The notes under the pieces are model-generated. The model made no database searches. It saw only the letters and a list, made by a program, of their open reading frames with translations, and was not told the origin of the DNA. A stretch of 64,000 nt of DNA from Flagellimonas olearia (lineage in GTDB: Bacteria > Bacteroidota > Bacteroidia > Flavobacteriales > Flavobacteriaceae): contig NZ_WELG01000001.1 of NCBI RefSeq assembly GCF_009184425.1, positions 1,425,870 to 1,489,869 on the forward strand, in the 5' to 3' direction. Positions 53,150 through 61,099 of this stretch are shown piece by piece; position 1 is the first letter of the stretch, and each line of letters opens with the position of its first letter. The position numbers and the translations under genes are program-made.

Positions 53150-53479
53150 ATGAACATAGAAAACACAAAAGCACAGATGCGAAAGGGGGTTCTGGAATAC
53201 TGTATCCTGTCCATCCTAAAGGATGACGACAAGTATGCATCGGAAATTCTGGAGGCCTTGAAAGACGCCAAGATGCTAGTAGTGGAAGGGACCATTTACC
53301 CTTTGTTGACGAGGTTAAAAAATGCGGGGTTGCTCAACTATCGTTGGGAAGAATCCACATCGGGACCTCCACGGAAATATTACGCCCTCACCGAAACGGG
53401 CCGTTTGTTCCTCAAAGAACTCAACGGCACTTGGGATGAACTAAGAAACGCAGTGAATTTGGTAACCAACACTAAATAA
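53150..53479 (+). CDS. PadR family transcriptional regulator
   Basis: This 109-residue winged-helix repressor of the PadR s2 type contains RKGVLEYCILSILKDDDKYA, then EGTIYPLLTRLKNAGLLNYR (recognition helix) and GPPRKYYALTETGR (wing). Such regulators usually repress a downstream membrane-stress operon and their own gene. It sits in the middle of the operon, and its probable operator is the AGTACT pair upstream of the first gene. The PspC gene follows 9 nt later. Confidence 0.94.
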   Translation: MNIENTKAQMRKGVLEYCILSILKDDDKYASEILEALKDAKMLVVEGTIYPLLTRLKNAGLLNYRWEESTSGPPRKYYALTETGRLFLKELNGTWDELRNAVNLVTNTK

Positions 53480-53488
53480 CAATCTAAA

Positions 53489-55231
53489 ATGAACAAGACA
53501 GTAAATATAAATTTGGCCAATACGCTCTTCCACATAGACGATGACGCGTATAACAAGCTAAGACGCTATCTCGAGTCCATAAAACGGTCGTTTGCCGGAA
53601 CTCCCGGAAGCGATGAGATCATAGCCGATATTGAAGCACGGATCGCCGAGCTCTTTCTCGAGAAAATGGAGAACGAACGACAGGTCATCACCCACAAACA
53701 AGTGGATGAGGTGATCAACGTCATGGGGCAGCCCGAAGACTATATGGTGGACGAGGATATTTTTGAGGATGAACCCAAAAAGACCTACGAACGCACCACT
53801 ACTGCCCGTTCCAAGAAATTGTACAGGGACATCGATGAAAAATACATTGGTGGGGTCTGTGCCGGTCTGGAACACTACTTGGGGTTTGATGCCCTATGGA
53901 TCCGTTTGATCTTTCTCCTTTTGGGGGTATTCACCGGTTTCGGGTTGATTGCCTATATCCTATTATGGATCTTGGTACCCGAAGCTGCCACCACCTCGCA
54001 AAAATTGGACATGCGGGGAGAGCCTATCAACATCAGCAATATAGAACGCAAGGTTAAAGAGGGGTTTGGTGATGTTGCCGACAAGGTAAAGAACGTTGAC
54101 TACGAGAAAGTGGGCAACAAGGTCAAAAGCGGCTCCAAGACCTTTTTCGACACCTTAGGGGATATCATCATGTTCCTGTTCAAAATTTTTGGCAAGTTCA
54201 TTGGTATTATGTTGATCATCATAGGCGCATCTACCTTGATCGGATTGTTTGTGGCCCTATTTACCGTAGGCATGTTCAACGCAGTAAACTTTCCCGGAGT
54301 GGATTTCTACGAAATCGTGAACACCACCGGAGCCCCGGTTTGGGCTGTTTCCCTGCTATTGTTCTTTGCCATTGGCATTCCATTCTTCTTTATCCTTTAT
54401 TTGGGACTGAAGATTTTGGTAAACAACCTAAAATCCATCGGGAACATTGCCAAGTTTTCCCTTTTGGGACTGTGGTTGCTTTCCATAGGCTCCCTATTTG
54501 CCTTGGGAGTTCGCCAAGCTGCTGAATTCGCCAATGTAGGTAGTGTACACGAAGACTATGAAGTGGTGATGGAAAACCCTGCCGACACGTTGTTCATCAG
54601 CATGAAGGATACGGGCTACCAATACGGTATGGATGATGTTCATTTTGGACGCATGACCTTTACCTATGATAAGGATGACAATAGAATCCTGATTTCTGAC
54701 GAAGTGGATATCAGGATTCGCAGATCGGAAGATGACCAGGTAAAGATCAATGTGCGCAAGGATTCCCAAGGAAGCTCGGTACGGGCAGCCAGGGACCGGG
54801 CCAAAAACATCAACTACAACTATGAGGTTAATGGAAATCAAATCCTGTTGGATGAACATTTGACCACCGATGTTTCCAACAAGGCCAGGAACCAAGAGGT
54901 CACGGTGACCATTTATGTGCCCGAAGGAAAAACCTTGATTCTTAAAGAATCCACCCATGGGCATATTGGCCGTGGTATAGAAAATGACAAGGATTATTAC
55001 CGCAGCAGTATGGTGGGATATACCTGGGTCATGGGCAGTGATGGGGAACTCAAGTGCCAGGATTGTCCCGAAGAGGAAGAAGAAAACCCCGACGAGAGAG
55101 AAGAGGGCGGAAAGATCATCATCGATGAAAATGGGGTAAACATTGACATCAAGGACCATAACGATTCCTTTGAAATGAAAATCGGCGAAGGCGGTATTAA
55201 AGTTAAGGCCGGTGACAAAAACAACAATTGA
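53489..55231 (+). CDS. PspC domain-containing membrane protein
   Basis: This is a 580-residue protein. An N-terminal soluble segment (about 1-100, FHIDDDAYNKLRRYLESIKR) precedes a PspC domain (about 108-167, YRDIDEKYIGGVCAGLEHYL and YILLWILVPE). Further transmembrane helices lie around 225-350, and a large beta-rich C-terminal domain ends in a charged tail (EEEEENPDEREEGG). PspC proteins take part in phage-shock-type envelope responses. Long PspC proteins of this form next to PadR are typical of Bacteroidota. Confidence 0.93.
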   Translation: MNKTVNINLANTLFHIDDDAYNKLRRYLESIKRSFAGTPGSDEIIADIEARIAELFLEKMENERQVITHKQVDEVINVMGQPEDYMVDEDIFEDEPKKTYERTTTARSKKLYRDIDEKYIGGVCAGLEHYLGFDALWIRLIFLLLGVFTGFGLIAYILLWILVPEAATTSQKLDMRGEPINISNIERKVKEGFGDVADKVKNVDYEKVGNKVKSGSKTFFDTLGDIIMFLFKIFGKFIGIMLIIIGASTLIGLFVALFTVGMFNAVNFPGVDFYEIVNTTGAPVWAVSLLLFFAIGIPFFFILYLGLKILVNNLKSIGNIAKFSLLGLWLLSIGSLFALGVRQAAEFANVGSVHEDYEVVMENPADTLFISMKDTGYQYGMDDVHFGRMTFTYDKDDNRILISDEVDIRIRRSEDDQVKINVRKDSQGSSVRAARDRAKNINYNYEVNGNQILLDEHLTTDVSNKARNQEVTVTIYVPEGKTLILKESTHGHIGRGIENDKDYYRSSMVGYTWVMGSDGELKCQDCPEEEEENPDEREEGGKIIIDENGVNIDIKDHNDSFEMKIGEGGIKVKAGDKNNN

Positions 55232-55367
55232 GAAAGCATTTTCTACAGTTGGGTAAGCTTTACTGTATTAAATAGAAAACAAAAACGAGTTTTACACCGA
55301 AATAATAAGTAACAATCATCAATCAAATCACGAACAGTCCCTGATACGGGGACAAAAAACAACAACC

Positions 55368-56090
55368 ATGACAACACTAGCAAGATTAGCAATCGCAGTA
55401 CTCTTTTCCTTATTTGCTTCTTCCTGTATGATGGACATCAACTTTGGAAGCGGTAAAAAGGGTAATGGACAAGTGGTGGAAGAAACCCGAAATGTCTCTG
55501 AAGACTTTACCATGATCTCCGCCTCGGAAGGTCTGGATGTTTATGTTACCCAAGACCGCGACTTTAAGATCTCCGTGGAAGCGGATGAGAACATCATAGA
55601 CTTGATCGCCACCGATGTAAGGGATGGAAGGCTTAAGATCCATACGACCGAGAACATTGGCAGGGCCACTAAAAAAATCTATGTTTCCCTTCCAGAGATC
55701 ACTGCTTTGGAAAGTTCCAGTGGGGCAGACCTCATTGTTCAAAATGTCATTGAGGCCCAAAAAATCGAACTGGATGCCAGTAGCGGGTCCGACCTACAGG
55801 TTGAACTTGTGGCCGATGAGATTTCAGCAGAAGCCAGTAGCGGTGCCGACATCAAGATTTCCGGAAAGGCCAATATGCTCTACGCCGATGCCAGTAGCGG
55901 GTCCGACATCAAAGCAAGTGAATTGACCACCAAAACATGTAATGCCGATGCCAGCAGCGGCGCCGATATTTCTGTGAACGTAACCGAGTCATTGATTGCC
56001 GATGCCAGCAGTGGAGCGGATATCTCGTATACCGGTGAAGCCAGTGTACAAAAGAAAAAATCCGTATCAGGGAGCATTCATAAGTATTGA
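55368..56090 (+). CDS. Head-GIN/DUF2807 domain lipoprotein
   Basis: This 240-residue lipoprotein (lipobox FASSC) carries the 'head GIN' (DUF2807) domain. After VVEETRNVSEDFTMISASEG come adhesin-like right-handed repeats in which the core SSG(A/S)D recurs six times at spacings of about 14-20 residues (SSSGAD, DASSGSDL, EASSGADI, DASSGSDI, DASSGADI, DASSGADI), each a turn of a beta-solenoid. Located at the cell surface or periplasm. It is the last gene of the PadR/PspC operon and is followed by a strong terminator. Confidence 0.92.
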   Translation: MTTLARLAIAVLFSLFASSCMMDINFGSGKKGNGQVVEETRNVSEDFTMISASEGLDVYVTQDRDFKISVEADENIIDLIATDVRDGRLKIHTTENIGRATKKIYVSLPEITALESSSGADLIVQNVIEAQKIELDASSGSDLQVELVADEISAEASSGADIKISGKANMLYADASSGSDIKASELTTKTCNADASSGADISVNVTESLIADASSGADISYTGEASVQKKKSVSGSIHKY

Positions 56091-56115
56091 ACGGACTAAA
56101 CCATCCAAAATCTTG

Positions 56116-56147
56116 AAAACCCACTGAAATTTCAGTGGGTTTTTGCT
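56116..56147 (+). terminator. Terminator after the PadR/PspC operon
   Basis: A perfect 14-bp inverted repeat with no loop (AAAACCCACTGAAA and its complement, 56116-56143) runs into T residues. Confidence 0.88.
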
Positions 56148-56175
56148 TTTTCAACATCCGATGTGGTTATCTTAG
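56143..56175 (+). promoter_or_regulatory. Candidate promoter of the dipeptide-epimerase operon
   Basis: TTG at 56143-56145 and TAtcTTAG at 56168-56175 (7 of 8), spaced 22 bp and placed 24 bp before the epimerase ATG, right after the previous terminator. Confidence 0.42.
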
Positions 56176-56198
56176 CAAGTCCAAAAATCATTGTACAA

Positions 56199-57209
56199 AT
56201 GCGCATAGAAATCAAAAAATACGTGTTGCAACTGCAACATCCCTTTGGCATCTCAAGAGAAACCCATGTCACCCAAGACACCATGATTGTCTGTCTTTCG
56301 CTTAACGGAAAAACAGGCTATGGGGAAGCTACCTCCAATCCGTATTACAACATCACGGTGGAAAGCATGAAGGCCGAAATAGAAAGTCTACAACAGGAGA
56401 TAGAGAGCTACGATTTTGATACGCCCGAAAAGTTTCATGCATACCTAAAAGGTTTAGGGCTACAAAACTTCACCCTTTGTGCCATGGATTTGGCCGCCAA
56501 TGATCTTTATGGTAAACTCCAGGGGAAGCCTCTATATGAAATCTGGGGCACCAATACTTCCAAATACCCCATTACCAATTATACCATTGGTATTGACACC
56601 ATTCCCAAAATGGTTGAAAAACTACAGGAAAAACCTTGGCCTGTCTACAAAATAAAACTGGGCACATCGGATGACGTGGCCATTGTAAGGGAATTGCGAA
56701 AACACACGGATAGTGTGTTCCGTATAGACGCCAATTGTGCATGGACCGCCGAAGAAACCCTAAGAAATGCTCCTCTTTTAAAAGAGTTGGGGGTTGAATT
56801 TTTGGAACAGCCCTTAAAGGCGGATGATTGGGAAGGCATGGAAAAAGTGAAAAAGGAATGTGTGCTCCCGGTCATTGCCGATGAAAGCTGTATCGTAGAA
56901 AGCGATGTCGAAAATTGTGGCGGCTACTTTGATGGTATCAATATAAAATTGACCAAATGTGGTGGCCTTACCCCTGCCCGCAGGATGATCCAAAAAGCCA
57001 AGGAACTGGGATTAAAAGTAATGGTAGGCTGTATGACCGAGTCCACCGTAGGCATATCGGCCATTGCCCAGCTACTGCCCCAACTGGATTATGTGGATAT
57101 GGATGGTCCATTGTTGTTAAAAACCGACATTGCAAAAGGCGTACAGATTCTGGATGATGGTAAACTCATTTTTCCAGAGCTTCCCGGTAGTGGAATACAA
57201 TTGCTGTAA
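56199..57209 (+). CDS. L-Ala-D/L-Glu dipeptide epimerase
   Basis: This is an enolase-superfamily (muconate lactonizing subgroup) dipeptide epimerase of about 336 residues that inverts the Glu in L-Ala-D-Glu from peptidoglycan so that it can be degraded. Catalytic Lys residues are in YKIKLG (Lys151, Lys153) and INIKLTK (Lys250). Metal ligands are Asp177 (FRIDAN), Glu203 (FLEQPL) and Asp228 (IADES). A VDMDGP motif near the C-terminus is typical of dipeptide epimerases. An in-frame GTG at 56163 was rejected because it overlaps the -7 element. The stop overlaps the next ATG. Confidence 0.93.
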   Translation: MRIEIKKYVLQLQHPFGISRETHVTQDTMIVCLSLNGKTGYGEATSNPYYNITVESMKAEIESLQQEIESYDFDTPEKFHAYLKGLGLQNFTLCAMDLAANDLYGKLQGKPLYEIWGTNTSKYPITNYTIGIDTIPKMVEKLQEKPWPVYKIKLGTSDDVAIVRELRKHTDSVFRIDANCAWTAEETLRNAPLLKELGVEFLEQPLKADDWEGMEKVKKECVLPVIADESCIVESDVENCGGYFDGINIKLTKCGGLTPARRMIQKAKELGLKVMVGCMTESTVGISAIAQLLPQLDYVDMDGPLLLKTDIAKGVQILDDGKLIFPELPGSGIQLL

Positions 57210-58261
57210 TGGCGTACTTGCTGCAACACATACCTGACCGGACCATATTGGTAGATGGTAAGGAGTATCTCTATTTTGGGGGCACTGCTTATCTGGGATT
57301 GCAGTCCTATGTACCCTTCATGGACCTATTCTTGAAGAATGTGCAGCAATACGGACTTCATTATGGAGCATCCCGTAAATCCAATGTGGCTTTGGAAGTA
57401 TATCCCCAAGCTGAAGAATGGTTGAGCCATTGGGCAGGTAGCGAAGCGTGTGTGACTTTGTCATCAGGATATTTGGCCGCCCAGTTGGTGGTCCAGACCC
57501 TTTTGCAAAAAGGGCATCGCCTTTTTGCAGCACCGAACGCCCATACAGCCCTCTTGGTACATGGTGTGGTGCAAACCCAAAGTTTTGAGGAGCTGCACCA
57601 GCACATCACCCTAACCTTGGAAGAAAACCCTGAAAGTAAACCTCCCGTGGTGCTTTTTGACACTTTGGATTTTTCGGGTAGACAGTTTCCCAATTTTGAG
57701 GCATTACGGGAACTTCCCTTGGAAAAAATCATTTTAGTGGGCGATGATTCCCACGGTATTGGCATTGTGGGAGAACAGGGCAAGGGTTGTTATACATTGT
57801 TGAAAGATCTAAGTCCGGCACAGCTTATGGTCTGCTGTTCCTTGGGAAAAGGTCTCGGGATACAGGCCGGGGCTGTACTGGGAACAACCGACAGCATACA
57901 AATGCTCCGAAACACAGCTTTTTATGGAGGTGCGAGCCCGGCGGCCCCTGCTTTTATGGGCACCCTTTTGGATGCCGCCCCAATTTATAGGGAAAGAAGG
58001 GCTGTTGTCATGGAGCATTTGGAGCTTTTTAAAAAATCCTTGCATTCTTTGGAAACCTTCACCCATATTGAAGGGCATCCCACCTTTGAGTTTTCCAACC
58101 CAGAATTGGCCAAGTCACTGGAAAAGAATGGCTTTGTCTTTACCAATTTCAACTATCCGGATGACAATGGGCCCATCATCAGTAGAATTGTATTGAGCGC
58201 CTACCATCAAAAAGAGGACATCCTACGATTGGCAAATGATCTAAACCGCCTGACTCGTTAA
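57209..58261 (+). CDS. PLP-dependent alpha-oxoamine-synthase-like enzyme
   Basis: This 350-residue fold-type I PLP enzyme resembles 8-amino-7-oxononanoate synthase and 2-amino-3-ketobutyrate ligase. The PLP lysine is Lys214 in SLGKGLG, the Asp-Ser-His signature is DDSHGIG (about 180), and the N-terminal YGGTAYLGL-like segment and HYGASRKSN match the family. It is shorter than true BioF/Kbl (about 390-400). Its ATG overlaps the stop of the dipeptide epimerase and it precedes a cell-wall endopeptidase, so it may act on an amino acid or dipeptide released from peptidoglycan. The reaction is not known. Confidence 0.85.
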   Translation: MAYLLQHIPDRTILVDGKEYLYFGGTAYLGLQSYVPFMDLFLKNVQQYGLHYGASRKSNVALEVYPQAEEWLSHWAGSEACVTLSSGYLAAQLVVQTLLQKGHRLFAAPNAHTALLVHGVVQTQSFEELHQHITLTLEENPESKPPVVLFDTLDFSGRQFPNFEALRELPLEKIILVGDDSHGIGIVGEQGKGCYTLLKDLSPAQLMVCCSLGKGLGIQAGAVLGTTDSIQMLRNTAFYGGASPAAPAFMGTLLDAAPIYRERRAVVMEHLELFKKSLHSLETFTHIEGHPTFEFSNPELAKSLEKNGFVFTNFNYPDDNGPIISRIVLSAYHQKEDILRLANDLNRLTR

Positions 58262-58326
58262 GTCCATATCACTCTAATTGGTTATTTTGCATGGATTAAC
58301 CAACCAAAACATTTAAAAACACATTC

Positions 58327-59529
58327 ATGAAGTATCCAAGCTTTCGCGAAAAAGGATTATCACTCCTACTGACGCTGTCCATTCTCTTTACGGCATGCAA
58401 AACAGATACGACCGAAGAAAATGACAAAGTCGATGCCCTTATTTCCTCTACCAAGGAAACCTTTGCACCGGACAAGCGCGTAGCCATCTTTGACATCGAA
58501 GTTGATAAAAATGCTCAAGGTTATCTTATAAAAGGTGTGACCAACCTTCCGGATGCGTTAGAATCTTTTCGAGAAGGGCTCGAAAGTCAAAAAATCAGCT
58601 ATACCGACAGTATTGAAGTGCTTCCTTCTGCGAGCTTGGAAGGCAAGGTTCAAGGTGTGGTAACAGTTTCCGTGGCCAATTTAAGGGGAAATCCTGCACA
58701 TTCCGCCGAAATGGTGACCCAAGCAACCTTGGGAACCCCATTAAAAGTGTATCAGAAAGAACGAAACTGGTATTGGGTACAAACCCCGGACCACTATTTG
58801 GGGTGGGTAGATAGCGGTGGATTGGAATTGATGGACCAAACCGTTTTTGGGGAATGGCAAGCCTCCGATAAGTTGATCTACACCCAAACCTATGGAAATG
58901 CCTTTGCCGAAGCGGATGCAGCATCCCAAGTGGTGTCCGATTTAGTCTTTGGCAATATTGTACAACTGGTCTCCGAACAGGGTGGTTTTTATGAAGTGAA
59001 CTATCCTGATGGGAGAAAGGGATTTATTTCCAAATCAGAGGCAGCCCCCTACGCGACGTGGACCTCCGCGTTGCCCCTCACCAAAGAAGCTTTGGTGGCC
59101 ACTTCCAAAAAAATGCTGGGCGTGCCGTACCTCTGGGGAGGGACCTCCGCCAAAGGTGTGGATTGCAGCGGTTTTACCAAAACCGTGTATTTTATGAACG
59201 GGATGATCATACCCCGTGATGCCTCCCAACAAATTCATGAAGGGATTTTGATTGATGATTCCAAGGATTTTGACAAATTGGTTCCCGGTGATCTGCTCTT
59301 CTTTGGAAGAAAGGCAACCGACACCAACCCAGAAAGGGTAATCCATGTGGGCATGTGGGTTGGAAACAATGAATTTATACACTCTGCCGGGGATGTGCAT
59401 ATCAGCAGTATGGACAAGGACTCGGAAAATTTTGATGAATACAATTACAATCGCTATCTCCGCAGCAAACGTATTCTAAACGAAACGGACGAGGGACTTT
59501 TGTACTTGAGGGAAAAGAACATCTTCTAG
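58327..59529 (+). CDS. C40 family (NlpC/P60) peptidase lipoprotein with SH3-like domains
   Basis: This is a 400-residue lipoprotein (lipobox LFTAC). Two bacterial SH3-like regions (about 105-240, including VVTVSVANLRGNPAHSAEMV and KVYQKERNWYWVQTPD) precede an NlpC/P60 domain. The catalytic Cys is in GVDCSGFT and the His in ERVIHVGMWVG; the polar third residue is probably the His of FIHSAG. Such enzymes cut gamma-D-Glu-diamino acid bonds and release L-Ala-D-Glu, the substrate of the epimerase two genes upstream. This context strongly suggests peptidoglycan-peptide recycling. A bidirectional terminator follows. Confidence 0.93.
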   Translation: MKYPSFREKGLSLLLTLSILFTACKTDTTEENDKVDALISSTKETFAPDKRVAIFDIEVDKNAQGYLIKGVTNLPDALESFREGLESQKISYTDSIEVLPSASLEGKVQGVVTVSVANLRGNPAHSAEMVTQATLGTPLKVYQKERNWYWVQTPDHYLGWVDSGGLELMDQTVFGEWQASDKLIYTQTYGNAFAEADAASQVVSDLVFGNIVQLVSEQGGFYEVNYPDGRKGFISKSEAAPYATWTSALPLTKEALVATSKKMLGVPYLWGGTSAKGVDCSGFTKTVYFMNGMIIPRDASQQIHEGILIDDSKDFDKLVPGDLLFFGRKATDTNPERVIHVGMWVGNNEFIHSAGDVHISSMDKDSENFDEYNYNRYLRSKRILNETDEGLLYLREKNIF

Positions 59530-59551
59530 GTTCAAAAACATTCAACAGTAA

Positions 59552-59584
59552 AAAAGGCCATCCCAATTGGGATGGCCTTTTAAT
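59552..59584. terminator. Bidirectional terminator
   Basis: A perfect 15-bp inverted repeat without loop (arm AAAAGGCCATCCCAA, 59552-59581) is flanked by A and T runs between convergent genes. Confidence 0.92.
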
Positions 59585-59602
59585 TATACTCTAGGTCTAT
59601 TA

Positions 59603-61096
59603 CTATTCATCCCACCAAACAGGAGCAACAGGATCCTTTTGGTTGGCCAGTACGTTGGCTTCATTCCTGTTCAACTCACTGGTAGGATAATTTGCCCTTC
59701 TGAACCATTGGCCAGGAAATTCAGTATCCGCACTTTCTTCCTCACTTCTGATTTCCAATCCGGTGAAAACATCGTCTGAAAAGTCATATCTCCTATAATC
59801 CACAAAAGTTTCAGGATTTAAGAAATTATGGATGTACTTTTCTTTCATGATATGGCTCAACATCAAGGCGCCTTCACCAACGGCAATGGCACCATCCGCC
59901 ATATAATCCGCACCGTCCACTTCGTACATTTCCATACTGGCGGCAATACCGTCCATGTATGCGGTGTACGCTGCTGCGTTGGAGCCCACACTGGTCTCAT
60001 TGCCTCCATTCGCCAAGAAAGCGGCTTCCGCTTGAATGAACAATACTTCGGCATAGCTAATGAGGATCAAAGGAGAATCCACGCTGGTGTAAAACCCATC
60101 TGTTCTGAAGCCTGTGTTGGCATCAGTACCATCTGGGGCCACACCGCCTCCACCACTTACGTAGCCTTTGTACTCCGCTTCATCATTGTTTTCGGCAAAC
60201 AACGGAAGCCTTGGGTCTATTTCCACGGTTCCGCCTACAAAGGGAAAATACTCCCCGTTCATGGAACTCACCAATTGGCTTGCGATATCCTTGCTCAGGT
60301 TTCCTGTATTTCGGGCCAAAACCTCCTCGGAATACCAAGGGTTGATGTTTCTATCGTCATAATACATGGCGAAGTTGTCCTCGTTTGAGGTGAATCCATT
60401 TGCCACGGTGGCCAGAACATCATTTGGTGAAACAACCCCTTTGTTGACCAAATGCAGTTGATAGCGTGCTTTCAATGAATACGCGGCTCTCAGCCATTTG
60501 TCCGTATCCCCTCCATAGATCAAATCAGAGGAGCCCAAATCGAACACAGAGGTATCCGCAGCTTCCAATTTGGTGATGGCAGCATCCAACAAACTGAAAA
60601 TCTGCGTGTAGATTTCCTCTTGGGTATCAAAGGTTGGGAAATTGTTCGCTGGGCCATCGCCTGCTTCAGAATATGGGATATTGTCCCAAGTATCCGTAGC
60701 GATACCAATATTGGCCGCGATGAGAATGTCTGAAATGGCCTCTATATGGGTCGCTCCATTTTCCACTGCCTTTGCCTTTATCACTTGCAGATTGGGCAAA
60801 ATATAGAGATACACCTGGCTCCATAAACCATCCACTGAAGTCTGCCCGGCAGCGCCTCCGCCGGTATTCACAAAATATTGTACGTAATTGCCAAAGGAAA
60901 GTTCGGCAGATCGTTGCCCTTCCATGGTGCTGTGTATTACAGGGGCCATAAGGTCCTGCATTCGCAGGGCCTCCTCCGTGGCGGTATTGGAAGGGGTGTT
61001 CACATCAAAATAATCCTCACTGCAACTCACGGCAAACACTAGGGAGCACAGTAGAAAAACCTTATCTATACTTATTCTTACTCTTTTCATAGTCAT
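59603..61096 (-). CDS. SusD/RagB family nutrient-binding outer membrane lipoprotein
   Basis: This 497-residue SusD-like lipoprotein has a signal ending AVSCSEDYFD (lipobox VSC), followed by the SusD/RagB helical TPR-like fold (QDLMAPVIHSTMEGQRSAEL, WLRAAYSLKARYQLHL, LISYAEVLFIQAEAAF) and the C-terminal EKYIHNFLNPETFVDYRRYD. It captures a nutrient at the cell surface for its SusC partner, whose gene ends 3 nt upstream. ATGs occur at 61096 and 61090. No carbohydrate-active genes are in view, so the nutrient may be peptide or glycan. Confidence 0.94.
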   Translation of the reverse strand: MTMKRVRISIDKVFLLCSLVFAVSCSEDYFDVNTPSNTATEEALRMQDLMAPVIHSTMEGQRSAELSFGNYVQYFVNTGGGAAGQTSVDGLWSQVYLYILPNLQVIKAKAVENGATHIEAISDILIAANIGIATDTWDNIPYSEAGDGPANNFPTFDTQEEIYTQIFSLLDAAITKLEAADTSVFDLGSSDLIYGGDTDKWLRAAYSLKARYQLHLVNKGVVSPNDVLATVANGFTSNEDNFAMYYDDRNINPWYSEEVLARNTGNLSKDIASQLVSSMNGEYFPFVGGTVEIDPRLPLFAENNDEAEYKGYVSGGGGVAPDGTDANTGFRTDGFYTSVDSPLILISYAEVLFIQAEAAFLANGGNETSVGSNAAAYTAYMDGIAASMEMYEVDGADYMADGAIAVGEGALMLSHIMKEKYIHNFLNPETFVDYRRYDFSDDVFTGLEIRSEEESADTEFPGQWFRRANYPTSELNRNEANVLANQKDPVAPVWWDE

Positions 61097-61099
61097 TTT

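Noticed and set aside
54494-55159. 221-codon minus-strand frame inside the PspC gene
   Set aside because: Antisense to a well-supported gene; hydrophobic His/Val-rich composition is typical of a reversed coding strand.
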